From: Prevotella sp. UBA3294 | GTDB lineage: Bacteria > Bacteroidota > Bacteroidia > Bacteroidales > Bacteroidaceae | Assembly (NCBI GenBank): GCA_002361535.1 | Contig: DETG01000026.1 | Location: forward strand, 1 to 23,760 | Length of the DNA: 23,760 nt | Direction of reading: 5' to 3' | Shown here: piece by piece, positions 1 through 8,087 of the stretch | Numbering within the stretch: the stretch's first letter is position 1 | Layout: every line of letters begins with the position of its first letter | The notes under the pieces: model-generated | What the model was told of the DNA's origin: nothing | The model's database searches: none | What the model saw: only the letters and a program-made list of their open reading frames with translations | Translations under genes and position numbers: made by a program

Positions 1-40
1 TCCAACTTCTTGGGGGCACTTCATTTTGACACACCCTCAT
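1..40. mobile_element. possible right end of an insertion sequence lying left of the window
   Basis: The plus strand reads TTTTGACACACCCTC at about 25-39. From memory, this resembles the terminal inverted repeats of IS1182/IS5-like elements common in Bacteroidales (GAGGGTGTGTCAAAA on the other strand). No transposase reading frame and no second terminus are visible, so the call rests on this short motif only. Confidence 0.25.
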
Positions 41-71
41 CTCCTCTTCCATCCTTCCAACCCAAAAAGTG

Positions 72-102
72 AAATTGGTAAATTGGTAAATTGGTAAATT
101 GT
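72..102. repeat. 8-bp tandem repeat, about 3.9 copies
   Basis: The unit AAATTGGT repeats at 72-79, 80-87 and 88-95, then a last, imperfect copy (AAATTGT) occupies 96-102. It is not coding. The unit is much too short and has no spacers, so this is not CRISPR-like. Such a tract could vary in copy number by replication slippage. It lies about 350 bp upstream of nrdD, outside the likely core promoter. Confidence 0.85.
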
Positions 103-110
103 ATAAAAAT

Positions 111-147
111 GTGGCTCCCGAACCCAATGAAATAGGTTAAGAGCCAC
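111..147 (-). repeat. inverted repeat / possible minus-strand terminator-like hairpin
   Basis: GTGGCTC at 111-117 pairs with GAGCCAC at 141-147, and the inner AACC at 121-124 can pair with GGTT at 135-138. On the minus strand the hairpin is followed by ATTTTTATAC, a short U-rich tail as in a weak intrinsic terminator. No minus-strand gene ends here within the window, so it may be a relic or a barrier to antisense transcription. On the plus strand no U-tract follows. Confidence 0.4.
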
Positions 148-249
148 TTGATACTATGTAAAACACGATGCAAAGATACACATTATTCATATTTCTCTTC
201 TAACCCCGTGCTATGCCTCCTTGGATAATGTTTAATTGATCCTAAATGG

Positions 250-329
250 AAAGTTTTCCAAAACAAAAAATTAAGTAATTGGTTCTTAGCGACTTGACAC
301 TTTTTAACACGATAAAAGTTTTCCAAAAC
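250..329 (+). promoter_or_regulatory. two direct copies of a near-palindromic 15-mer, candidate nrdDG operators
   Basis: AAAGTTTTCCAAAAC occurs identically at 250-264 and 315-329, 65 bp apart. Its core GTTTT-CC-AAAAC is an inverted repeat with 5-bp arms and a 2-bp centre. The second copy is centred about 44 bp upstream of the inferred transcription start (about 368), the position used by class II activators. The first copy is about six helical turns further up. Repetition, symmetry and placement suggest a transcription-factor site; the factor is unknown. Confidence 0.6.
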
Positions 330-353
330 GGATCACTTATATGTTTTTTATTG

Positions 354-361
354 TATCTTTG
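354..361 (+). promoter_or_regulatory. -7 element of the nrdDG promoter
   Basis: TATCTTTG matches the Bacteroidota -7 consensus TAnnTTTG exactly. No good TTTG is found about 19 nt upstream (331-334 reads GATC), so the -33 half is poor. A poor -33 together with a palindrome just upstream fits activator-dependent transcription. The inferred 5' untranslated region to the ATG at 453 is about 85 nt. Confidence 0.65.
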
Positions 362-452
362 TACCATCTTTAGCAAGATGAGAACTACAGTTTACAGGAA
401 AGACAGTCTAAGATTAAAAACAGCATAGAATTATATCAATCGTTAACTACTC

Positions 453-2696
453 ATGATACAGACAGTTGTTAAGAGAGACGGACGTATCGTTGGATTCAAC
501 GAGCAGAAGATCATGGCAGCCATCCGCAAGGCCATGTTACATACCGATAAAGGTGAGGACGAGCGCCTCATCCAGATGATCACCGACCATATCAACGTGC
601 ACGGGAAGTCGCAGATGACCGTGGAGAACATTCAGGATGCCGTGGAGATGGAGCTGATGAAGAGTGCCCGCAAAGATGTAGCACAGAAATACATCGCCTA
701 CCGTCACCAGCGAAGTATTGCCCGAAAGGCCAAGACACGAGAGGTGTTCTTGGAAATCATCAATATCAAGAACAACGACGTGACCCGCGAGAACGCGAAC
801 ATGAATGCTGACACGCCTGCCGGTATGATGATGAAATTCGCCTCGGAGAGCACCAAGCCCTTTGTGGATGACTACCTGCTGTCGGAGGAGAGCCGTGATG
901 CCGTGAGCCACAACTACCTGCATGTGCACGACAAGGACTACTATCCCACCAAGTCGCTCACCTGTGTGCAGCACCCGCTCGACAACATCCTGAACCACGG
1001 ATTCTCTGCAGGTCATGGCTCCTCACGTGCTGCCAAGCGCATCGAGACAGCCAGTGTGCTGGCCTGTATCTCCATGGAGACGGCACAGAACGAGATGCAC
1101 GGAGGTCAGGCCATCCCCGCCTTCGACTATTATTTAGCACCTTATGTCCGTGCCAGCTTCATCGAGGAACTGAAGAAATTAGAAGAGTTCAACGGTGCCG
1201 ACTACTCCCATCTGTATCATAAGAAGATGAACGACTACATCGAGCTCCCGTTAGACGGTCTGACAGGCGAAGACCGCGTGCTGCAACATGCCGTGAACAA
1301 GACGGTGGCACGTGTGCACCAGTCGATGGAAGCTTTCATCCACAACATGAACACCATCCACTCTCGCGGTGGTAACCAGGTGGTATTCTCCAGCATCAAC
1401 TACGGCACCGACACATCGGCCGAAGGACGTTGTATCATGCGAGAAATCCTGAAAAGCACCTACGAGGGTGTGGGTGACGGTGAGACCGCCATCTTCCCCA
1501 TCCAGATATGGAAGAAGAAGAGAGGGGTGAACTACCTCCCTGAGGATCCGAACTACGACCTCTACCAACTGGCCTGTCAGGTGACGGCACGACGGTTCTT
1601 CCCCAACTTCCTGAACCTCGATGCCACCTTCAACCAAACTGATGAATGGCGAGCCGACGACCCACAGCGCTATCTCCACGAGGTGGCCACCATGGGCTGC
1701 CGCACCCGTGTCTTCGAGAACCGCTTCGGGCCGAAGACCAGTGTGGGGCGTGGAAACCTGTCGTTCTCCACCATCAATATTGTCCGCCTGGCCATCGAGT
1801 GCATGGGCATCGATGACAAGGAGCAACGCATTGCCACGTTCTTCGCCAAACTCGACCACATGCTCGACATCACGGCACGGCAGCTCGACGATCGTTTCCG
1901 TTTCCAGAAGACGGCCTTCGTGAAGCAGTTCCCCCTGCTGATGCGCAGTCTGTGGATCGGTGCCGACAAGCTGAGTCCTAACGACACCATCGAGCCCGTG
2001 ATCAACCAAGGTACGTTGGGCATCGGATTCATCGGACTGGCAGAGTGCCTCGTAGCCCTCATCGGTAAGCATCACGGTGAATCGGAGGAGGCGCAGGCTT
2101 TGGGATTACGTATCGTGACCTACATGCGCGACCGTGTCAACGAGTTCTCAGAGAAATACCAGCATAACTACAGCGTGCTCGCTACCCCTGCCGAGGGTCT
2201 GAGCGGAAAGTTCACAAAGGTGGACCGCAAGGACTTCGGCTCGATACCGGGTGTCACCGACCGCGATTACTATACCAATTCCAACCACGTGCCCGTGTAT
2301 TACAAATGCAGTGCACGCCATAAGGCTGAGGTGGAGGCACCCTATCACGACCTGACACGCGGCGGACATATCTTCTACGTAGAGATTGACGGCGATGCCA
2401 CACACAATCCCAAGGTGATCATGAGTGTGGTGGACATGATGGACCAGCTGAACATGGGCTACGGCAGTGTGAACCACAACAGGAACCGCTGTATGGACTG
2501 CGGTTATGAGAATGCCGACCCCACCTTAGAGGTCTGTCCGAAATGCGGCAGTCGCCATATCGACCGTCTGCAACGTATCACCGGTTATCTGGTGGGCACC
2601 ACCGACCGCTGGAACCACGGGAAGCTGTGTGAGCTGAACGACCGTGTCACCCATATCGATGGGGGGAACCAACTGCCACTCTTCGAACGTCTCTAA
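453..2696 (+). CDS. nrdD: anaerobic ribonucleoside-triphosphate reductase (class III), NrdD
   Basis: NrdD reduces ribonucleoside triphosphates to deoxyribonucleotides without oxygen, using a glycyl radical made by NrdG. The protein has 747 residues. An ATP-cone allosteric domain occupies about residues 3-93 (VVKRDGRIVGFNEQKI). HVHDKD at 157-162 is followed by Cys171 in TCVQHPL. Cys416 in MGCRTRV is probably the thiyl-radical cysteine. A zinc site is formed by two CxxC pairs at Cys680/683 and Cys695/698, and the glycyl-radical segment RITGYL has Gly711. All expected active-site features are present and the length is normal for the family. The start at 453 gives the complete ATP-cone. There is no obvious Shine-Dalgarno, as usual in this phylum. 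nrdG follows after 13 bp. The two upstream palindromes suggest dedicated regulation. Confidence 0.98.
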   Translation: MIQTVVKRDGRIVGFNEQKIMAAIRKAMLHTDKGEDERLIQMITDHINVHGKSQMTVENIQDAVEMELMKSARKDVAQKYIAYRHQRSIARKAKTREVFLEIINIKNNDVTRENANMNADTPAGMMMKFASESTKPFVDDYLLSEESRDAVSHNYLHVHDKDYYPTKSLTCVQHPLDNILNHGFSAGHGSSRAAKRIETASVLACISMETAQNEMHGGQAIPAFDYYLAPYVRASFIEELKKLEEFNGADYSHLYHKKMNDYIELPLDGLTGEDRVLQHAVNKTVARVHQSMEAFIHNMNTIHSRGGNQVVFSSINYGTDTSAEGRCIMREILKSTYEGVGDGETAIFPIQIWKKKRGVNYLPEDPNYDLYQLACQVTARRFFPNFLNLDATFNQTDEWRADDPQRYLHEVATMGCRTRVFENRFGPKTSVGRGNLSFSTINIVRLAIECMGIDDKEQRIATFFAKLDHMLDITARQLDDRFRFQKTAFVKQFPLLMRSLWIGADKLSPNDTIEPVINQGTLGIGFIGLAECLVALIGKHHGESEEAQALGLRIVTYMRDRVNEFSEKYQHNYSVLATPAEGLSGKFTKVDRKDFGSIPGVTDRDYYTNSNHVPVYYKCSARHKAEVEAPYHDLTRGGHIFYVEIDGDATHNPKVIMSVVDMMDQLNMGYGSVNHNRNRCMDCGYENADPTLEVCPKCGSRHIDRLQRITGYLVGTTDRWNHGKLCELNDRVTHIDGGNQLPLFERL

Positions 2697-2709
2697 ACCC
2701 TGTCCGACG

Positions 2710-3216
2710 ATGCTGTCTATACTGAATATCATAGAAGACACGATGGTGGATGGTCCGGGATTCCGCACAGCCATCTACTGCGCAGGCTGCCACCATGCCT
2801 GTCAGGGTTGTCATAACCCACAGTCGTGGGACATCCGAAACGGCCATCCCATGAACGTGGAGGATCTGATGGAGGTGATCATGGCCGACAGATTTGCCGA
2901 TGTCACCTTCACGGGTGGCGACCCGATGTATCAAGCTGAGGGCTTCACCGAACTGGCCAAGGCCATCCGTCGTGACAGCAAGAAAACAATCTGGTGCTAT
3001 ACCGGCTTCTCGTTCGAGGCACTGATGCGGCAACCAGTCCAACGGGCTCTGTTAGAACAGATCGACGTACTCGTGGATGGACCTTTTGTGCAATCCCTGC
3101 GCGATCCCGACCTGCAATTCCGAGGCAGCAGCAACCAGCGCATCCTCGATATGCCTGCCTCGTTACGAGAAGGGAAAGCCGTAGTATGGCACGATGAAAT
3201 GCGACAAGCTATTTAA
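2710..3216 (+). CDS. nrdG: anaerobic ribonucleotide reductase activating protein, NrdG (radical SAM)
   Basis: NrdG is the radical-SAM activase that uses a [4Fe-4S] cluster and S-adenosylmethionine to generate the glycyl radical on NrdD. With the ATG at 2710 the protein has 168 residues. The CxxxCxxC cluster motif lies at Cys27, Cys31 and Cys34 (CHHACQGC), followed by HNPQSWD. FTGGDPMYQ is the glycine-rich strand that helps bind SAM. The frame stays open upstream to 2644, but that would add 22 residues overlapping the nrdD 3' end. MLSILNIIEDTMVDGPG is a typical NrdG amino terminus, so 2710 is preferred. It sits 13 bp after nrdD and is clearly co-transcribed with it. Confidence 0.97.
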   Translation: MLSILNIIEDTMVDGPGFRTAIYCAGCHHACQGCHNPQSWDIRNGHPMNVEDLMEVIMADRFADVTFTGGDPMYQAEGFTELAKAIRRDSKKTIWCYTGFSFEALMRQPVQRALLEQIDVLVDGPFVQSLRDPDLQFRGSSNQRILDMPASLREGKAVVWHDEMRQAI

Positions 3217-3228
3217 AATATAATCATT

Positions 3229-4413
3229 ATGGTAGATTTCATTTATTACACACCGACAGAGGTGGCCTTCGGGAAAAACTCCGAGGAACAGACCGCCCGC
3301 TTAGTAAAGAAATACGGAGGTACGAAAGTGTTACTGCATTATGGCGGACAGAGTGCCGTACGCTCCGGCCTGATCGACAAAATCGGCAGTCTGCTGAAAG
3401 AAGAGGGTATCCCCTTCATCACCTTAGGCGGCGTGGTGCCCAATCCTCGCGTATCCTTAGTAAGGAAAGGTATTGAGCTGAGCCGTCGGGAGGGAGTTGA
3501 CTTCGTGCTCGCCGTAGGTGGCGGTAGTGTGATCGACTCGTCGAAAGCCATTGCCTACGGACTGGCCTACGACGGTGACGTATGGGACTTCTTCGAGGGG
3601 ACAGCAGTGCCCAAGGCATGCTATCCCGTGGGTGCTGTGGTGACATTGCCGGCAGCCGGCAGTGAGATGAGCGACAGCTGCGTGATCAGTGATGATGAGA
3701 AGAACCTGAAGCGCGGCGTAAACAGCAACCTCGTACGTTGTAAGTTCGCCGTGATGAACCCCGAGCGCACCTTTACGCTGCCACCGTTCCAGACGGCCTG
3801 CGGTGCCACTGATATCATGATGCACACCATGGAGCGTTATTTCTCAAAAGATGTGGATATGACCCTCACCGATGAGATTGCCGAAGCCCTGATGCGCACC
3901 GTGAAAGAGAGTGTATTCTACGTACTGAAAGACCCCTGCGACTACCGCCATCGTGCACAGATCATGTGGGCCAGCAGCTTGTCGCACAACGACCTCACCG
4001 GCTGCGGCACCCGTCGTGACTTCGCCTCGCACAAGTTGGAACATGAGATCAGTGCCCTGTTCGATGTGGCTCACGGTGCCGGACTGTCAGCGATCTGGGG
4101 GTCATGGGCACGTTACGTAATGAAAGAGAACGTGTCGCGCTTTGTGCGTTTCGCCGTGAATGTGATGGGTGTAACCAACGACTATACCGATCCTGAAGGT
4201 ACTGCCCTCCGAGGCATCGAGGCGATGGAGCGGTTCTATCATGCCATCAATATGCCCACCTGTATCACTGAGCTGATCGGAAGGAAGTTCACCGAAGAGG
4301 AACTTGACCAGCTGGCAAGGCAGTGCAGTCGTGACGGCTCCATCACCATTGGCGGCTTTAAGGTACTGCACCAATCAGAGATGCGCGAGGTGTATGCTCT
4401 CGCTAACCATTGA
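3229..4413 (+). CDS. iron-type alcohol dehydrogenase, YqhD/butanol-dehydrogenase-like
   Basis: This is a 394-residue group III (iron-activated) alcohol dehydrogenase, cytosolic, that probably reduces aldehydes with NAD(P)H. GGGS at 97-100 is the nucleotide-binding glycine motif. The four metal ligands are visible: Asp195 and His199 in CGATDIMMH, His268 in DFASHKLEHE, and His282 in DVAHGAG. Their spacing is the same as the D194/H198/H267/H281 set known for E. coli YqhD, which points to the aldehyde-reductase/butanol-dehydrogenase branch. Substrate is unknown: fermentative aldehyde reduction and aldehyde detoxification are both plausible. The gene follows nrdG by 12 bp and its stop overlaps the candidate ATG at 4413, so it probably shares the nrd transcript. 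Confidence 0.93.
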   Translation: MVDFIYYTPTEVAFGKNSEEQTARLVKKYGGTKVLLHYGGQSAVRSGLIDKIGSLLKEEGIPFITLGGVVPNPRVSLVRKGIELSRREGVDFVLAVGGGSVIDSSKAIAYGLAYDGDVWDFFEGTAVPKACYPVGAVVTLPAAGSEMSDSCVISDDEKNLKRGVNSNLVRCKFAVMNPERTFTLPPFQTACGATDIMMHTMERYFSKDVDMTLTDEIAEALMRTVKESVFYVLKDPCDYRHRAQIMWASSLSHNDLTGCGTRRDFASHKLEHEISALFDVAHGAGLSAIWGSWARYVMKENVSRFVRFAVNVMGVTNDYTDPEGTALRGIEAMERFYHAINMPTCITELIGRKFTEEELDQLARQCSRDGSITIGGFKVLHQSEMREVYALANH

Positions 4414-4427
4414 TGCCCCTGTCCACG

Positions 4428-5018
4428 ATGAAAGTACACGCATTCGACTTTGACGGTACACTGACACGACGTGACACCTTGGTGGAGTTCATCCGATATG
4501 TGAAAGGCGACAAGGAGTTCCTGAAGTGTTTCCTTTGCTATTCCCCACAGTTGGTGGCGATGAGAATAGGGCTATACCCCAACTGGAAGGTGAAACGACA
4601 GGTGTTCACCTATTGCTTCGCAGGGATGAGGGAAGAGGTGTTCAATGAGCACTGCCTCCGCTTCGCAAGAGAAAAGTCATCGTTGATGCGCCCCGCAGGA
4701 CTGGAGAAGATCCGCACGCTGCTGCAAGACGGCTGTCAGGTGGTGGTAGTGAGTGCAAGTGTAGAAAACTGGGTGCGCCCGTTTTTCGGCGACGTCTCCA
4801 CAGCCATACAGTTCCTCTGTACTCGTGTGGAGGTGAAAGACGGAGTGCTGACAGGTCGTTTCCTCACGAAGAACTGCTATGGTAAGGAGAAAGTGGCGAG
4901 GCTTCGCACACTGTATCCTGACCGCCGTGCCATAGAGCTCACCGCCTATGGTGACAGTCGTGGTGACCGGGAGATGCTTGATTATGCAAATGAAGGATAT
5001 TATAGACCGTTTCGGTAA
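4428..5018 (+). CDS. HAD superfamily subfamily IB phosphatase
   Basis: This is a 196-residue haloacid-dehalogenase-type hydrolase related to phosphoserine phosphatase. Motif I is DFDGT with nucleophile Asp7 and acid/base Asp9. Motif II is VVSAS (Ser109), motif III is probably Lys153 in YGKEK, and motif IV is AYGDSRGD (Asp176 and Asp180). Residues 14-85 form the helical cap. MKVHAFDFDG is the usual start distance for this family, hence 4428. An ATG at 4413 in TGATG with the preceding stop would add five residues and could allow translational coupling. Substrate is unknown. Its position directly before a GtrA flippase hints at removal of a phosphate from a sugar-phosphate or polyprenyl-linked intermediate, but this is inference only. 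Confidence 0.88.
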   Translation: MKVHAFDFDGTLTRRDTLVEFIRYVKGDKEFLKCFLCYSPQLVAMRIGLYPNWKVKRQVFTYCFAGMREEVFNEHCLRFAREKSSLMRPAGLEKIRTLLQDGCQVVVVSASVENWVRPFFGDVSTAIQFLCTRVEVKDGVLTGRFLTKNCYGKEKVARLRTLYPDRRAIELTAYGDSRGDREMLDYANEGYYRPFR

Positions 5019-5379
5019 GGAGCGGTTGGGCGAGGTGATCCGTTTCGGTGTGGTGGGTGTCATCGCCACACTGATTCAGTTTATGGTATATTGGCTGTTG
5101 ATCCGCTGGCTCAACCCCAGTGTCTCCATGACCATCGGCTACGGGGTGAGCCTGGTGTTCAACTACCTTGCCTCCACCTATTTCACTTTCCGCGTAAAAG
5201 CCAGCGCCCGAAGAGGTGCCGGCTTCTTGTTCTCGCATGGTGTGAACTACCTGTTGCAGATGATCACACTGAATTTCTTCCTGTGGCTCGGTGTCAGTAA
5301 GGAACTGGCACCGATCCCTATGTTCTGCGTCTGTGTGCCCGTGAACTTCCTGCTGGTAAGATTTTTCTTGAAACGATGA
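4984..5379 (+). CDS. GtrA-family membrane protein, candidate polyprenyl-phosphate-sugar flippase
   Basis: This small polytopic inner-membrane protein of 131 residues has four predicted hydrophobic segments (about 19-43, 48-70, 80-103 and 108-128). The FNYLASTYFTFR segment between helices 2 and 3 and the terminal PVNFLLVRFFL are GtrA/DPMS-family hallmarks. Family members are proposed to flip undecaprenyl-phosphate-linked monosaccharides to the periplasm in O-antigen glucosylation (gtrABC) systems. An upstream start at 4948 is possible but would place a polar stretch before the conserved amino terminus, so ATG 4984 or 4990 is preferred. The gene overlaps the HAD gene by about 35 bp and its stop overlaps the next start (ATGA). 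No GtrB-type polyprenyl-phosphate sugar transferase is seen in the window. Confidence 0.9.
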   Translation: MQMKDIIDRFGKERLGEVIRFGVVGVIATLIQFMVYWLLIRWLNPSVSMTIGYGVSLVFNYLASTYFTFRVKASARRGAGFLFSHGVNYLLQMITLNFFLWLGVSKELAPIPMFCVCVPVNFLLVRFFLKR

Positions 5380-6797
5380 GGGAACTGCTACAATCTTTCA
5401 AGATACGGCGAGAGGAACGCATACTGGCCTTGGCAGTCGTTCTGGTATTCATCTTGTTGAATGCCCTGACGATCAACAAATACGGGAATGTGTTCATGCA
5501 CCCCACAGACGACTACTGGAAACTGTTCATCGGACGGTTCCGCGTGTCGGGTTACGACCCGATTACCTACTATGTGCTTTCCACCTGGGAAGCCCGGTAT
5601 AATGTCTATCGCCACCCGTTGCTCGCGTTCTTCATGTATCCCCCCTACCTCATCAACCAGGCTGTGATACATGCGACCGGAATAAACGGTGCACAGGTCA
5701 TTACAGCCATGATGTTGGTGGCCGCCTCCCTTTATTCGTTTCTGTTCCTCCACCGGATCTTCCGTGAAGTGATACGCGTGGGAAAGGGGGATGCCTTGCT
5801 GCTCACAACCCTTTACTTCTCATTCGCATATATCATGGTGGCAACGATGGTACCCGACCATTTCATTCTGTCGATGATGATGATCCTGCTGACGTTGTAT
5901 GTGACAGGACGGCATCTGCGCGAAGGCAGCAGCATGGGGAGGAAACAGACCGTCTGGCTCTTCATCCTGACAGCAGGTATCTCACTGAACAACGGTATCA
6001 AAGTGTTCCTGGCCAATTTGTTTGCCAACGGGAAACATTTCTTCCGTCCCAAGAACCTACTGCTGACCGTTGCATTGCCCGCCATCCTGATGTGGACCTT
6101 CTGCCGATGGGAGTATCACACCTTCGTCTTAGAGAACGAGCAGGCCCGTCATGCACTGAAGATCAAACAGAAGAAAGAGAAGAAACAACGGGAGATCGCT
6201 TTACAAAAGGTAAGAGAACGGCAGGACTCCCTACAGCGTTCAAAAGGCGACACCCTACCCTCCACGGCTACTAAACCTGTTGTGAAGAAGAGCCGTCGCC
6301 CGGCATATACGGGGAAACCTCTCGGAAAGGGTGAATTCATGCGATGGACGGATATCACCACATCGCGGTGGGACTCTGCCGTAGAGAACCTTTTCGGAGA
6401 GTCGTTGCAGCTGCACGAGAGTCATCTCTTAGGGGATGTGTTCCGACGACGACCGATCATCGTGAGATACGATCATGTGTGGAACTACCTCGTGGAAGTC
6501 GTGGCGGTATTCCTGTTCCTCTGGGGTATCTGGCGAGGGCGACGTGACCGATTCCTCTGGCTTGTCCTTTCCATGATGGGAGTCGATATGGCCTTGCACA
6601 TGGGACTGGGATTCGGCATCAACGAGATCTATATCATGTCACCCCATTATCTGTTTGCCATGCCTGTTGCCATGGGCTATCTCCTGCTGAAGAGCAAGGG
6701 GAAGACACTCCTCTGTGTCAGGATGGTGATGCTCCTGCTTACGGTTTATTTGGGGATGCACAATGGATGGCTGCTCACACAATACATGCTACAATGA
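5376..6797 (+). CDS. polytopic membrane protein, paralog A of a tandem trio (GT-C-like, possibly DUF6080)
   Basis: This integral membrane protein of 473 residues has about ten hydrophobic segments. I associate the family from memory with DUF6080, restricted to Bacteroidota, without certainty. Blocks shared with the next two genes are VSGYDP at 57-62, YNVYRHPLLAF at 75-85, VPDHF at 159-163, NNGIKVF plus LFANGKHFFRP at 205-225, ENLFGESLQLH at 337-347 with LLGD at 351-354, and GFGINEIYIMSPHYLF at 412-427. The acidic/aromatic first loop ending in YRHPL resembles the D...HPPL loop of GT-C glycosyltransferases that use polyprenyl-phosphate sugars. Copy A alone carries a basic, Lys/Arg/Glu-rich insert at about 256-320. 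The start ATG overlaps the GtrA stop as ATGA. Function is inferred, not demonstrated. Confidence 0.85.
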   Translation: MRELLQSFKIRREERILALAVVLVFILLNALTINKYGNVFMHPTDDYWKLFIGRFRVSGYDPITYYVLSTWEARYNVYRHPLLAFFMYPPYLINQAVIHATGINGAQVITAMMLVAASLYSFLFLHRIFREVIRVGKGDALLLTTLYFSFAYIMVATMVPDHFILSMMMILLTLYVTGRHLREGSSMGRKQTVWLFILTAGISLNNGIKVFLANLFANGKHFFRPKNLLLTVALPAILMWTFCRWEYHTFVLENEQARHALKIKQKKEKKQREIALQKVRERQDSLQRSKGDTLPSTATKPVVKKSRRPAYTGKPLGKGEFMRWTDITTSRWDSAVENLFGESLQLHESHLLGDVFRRRPIIVRYDHVWNYLVEVVAVFLFLWGIWRGRRDRFLWLVLSMMGVDMALHMGLGFGINEIYIMSPHYLFAMPVAMGYLLLKSKGKTLLCVRMVMLLLTVYLGMHNGWLLTQYMLQ

Positions 6798-8086
6798 AAA
6801 GAATCTGGTGCATTCCCCGTGAGGAACGATGGCCGATGGTGATCGTCTTTCTCTATTTCTCCCTCCTCAATGGGTTGTTCGTGGTGAAGTTCTTCGACAA
6901 GATAAGTCCGAAGCTGCATGGCGGACTGTGGTACTATTTCATTCGCTACTTCCACATTTCCGGCTACGATCCCAAAGCCTACTCCATGATCACACGGTGG
7001 AGCACGGAATATGACGTGTACCGCCACCCGCTGTTCAATTTCTTCCTCTATCCCTTCTACTGGCTTGACCAAGGACTGATGCGGCTGACAGGTGTGAACT
7101 GTGTGCAGTGGATCTGGGCCGTGTGCCAGGTGATCCTCGCCTGTGTGGCCTATCACTACCTGTACAAAATGCTCCGTGAGGTGCTCAAGTTGTCACAGAC
7201 AGACACGATCCTCCTGACGGGACTGTTCTTTTCTATGGCATATATCCAGTTGGCATTTGTGGTGCCCGACCATTTCTCATGGTCGCTGCCCCTGCTGCTG
7301 ATGGTTCTGGAGAAAGGAGGAAAGCGCATGCTCGCAGGAGAGCCGTTGAAAAAAGCAGAAACAGGTTTGCTCTTCCTGCTGGTAGCAGGAATCACACTAA
7401 CCAATGGCGTGAAGGTCTGGCTGACAGCCCTTTTTGCCAATGGCCGTTCGTTCTTCCGTCCTACCTTCCTGATGACGGCAGTCGTTCTTCCCGTATTCAT
7501 CTTGGCTGCCGTCAGCCGCTATGCAGATGTCACCTTCGCACAGCCCCGTGCTTTAGATTTGTTGAAATCAAAGAAGAAAACTCTTGTCGTGCCCCACGCG
7601 GAGAGTCCTAAGGACCATGTCAAGAAGTGGATAGACACGGAGACACCCCGCGTGCCCTCATTGGTAGAGAACATGTTTGGAGAGTCGGTTCAGTTCCATC
7701 AGGAATATTCCTTGGGCGATATCTCTAATCCGAAACATCCACGTCCTGTTTTTGTGAGCTACTCCCATCTATGGAATTATGCGGTAGAGGCAGGATATGT
7801 CTTTCTCTTCCTCTTTGGCCTGTACTGCGGTCGCCGTGAACGGTTCATGCAACTCGTCCTTGCCTGTTTCTGTGTGGAGCTCTTGGTGCATGTAGTCTTG
7901 GGATTCGGACTGAAAGACGTATATATCATGTCAGCCCACTGGCTGTTTATTCTTCCCATAGCATATAGCTACATCCTGAAGCGGCACGAGGTGTGGTTAC
8001 AAAAGGGAGTACGCGGTATCCTTCTATTGCTCACCGTCGGACTGTGGCTATATAACGGAAGTAGGCTTGTCAACGAATGGATGTAA
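6794..8086 (+). CDS. polytopic membrane protein, paralog B of the tandem trio (GT-C-like, possibly DUF6080)
   Basis: This protein of 430 residues has the same topology and conserved blocks as the preceding gene: HISGYDPKAY, YDVYRHPLFNF, VPDHFSWS, LTNGVKVWL, LFANGRSFFRP, ENMFGESVQFH, and GFGLKDVYIMSAHWLF near the carboxyl end. The amino terminus (IPREERWPMV) matches IRREERIL of copy A. The loop before ENMFGES is about 50 residues shorter than in copy A. The ATG at 6794 overlaps the previous stop as ATGA, so the frame extension upstream to 6767 is unlikely to be used. A role as a GT-C-type glycosyltransferase acting on lipid-linked sugars with the upstream GtrA is inferred from motif resemblance and context. 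It could instead be a transporter of unknown kind. Confidence 0.85.
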   Translation: MKRIWCIPREERWPMVIVFLYFSLLNGLFVVKFFDKISPKLHGGLWYYFIRYFHISGYDPKAYSMITRWSTEYDVYRHPLFNFFLYPFYWLDQGLMRLTGVNCVQWIWAVCQVILACVAYHYLYKMLREVLKLSQTDTILLTGLFFSMAYIQLAFVVPDHFSWSLPLLLMVLEKGGKRMLAGEPLKKAETGLLFLLVAGITLTNGVKVWLTALFANGRSFFRPTFLMTAVVLPVFILAAVSRYADVTFAQPRALDLLKSKKKTLVVPHAESPKDHVKKWIDTETPRVPSLVENMFGESVQFHQEYSLGDISNPKHPRPVFVSYSHLWNYAVEAGYVFLFLFGLYCGRRERFMQLVLACFCVELLVHVVLGFGLKDVYIMSAHWLFILPIAYSYILKRHEVWLQKGVRGILLLLTVGLWLYNGSRLVNEWM

Positions 8087-8087
8087 T

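Noticed and set aside
72..102. CRISPR-like repeat
   Set aside because: The 8-bp units are contiguous with no spacers, so it is a simple tandem repeat.
1251..2075. long open frame on the minus strand inside nrdD
   Set aside because: It is antisense to a clearly conserved gene, has no recognisable domain, and arises from GC-rich codon bias in nrdD.
2644..2709. earlier NrdG start overlapping the nrdD end
   Set aside because: The added 22 residues are encoded by nrdD sequence in another frame, and MLSILNIIEDT at 2710 is the usual family start.
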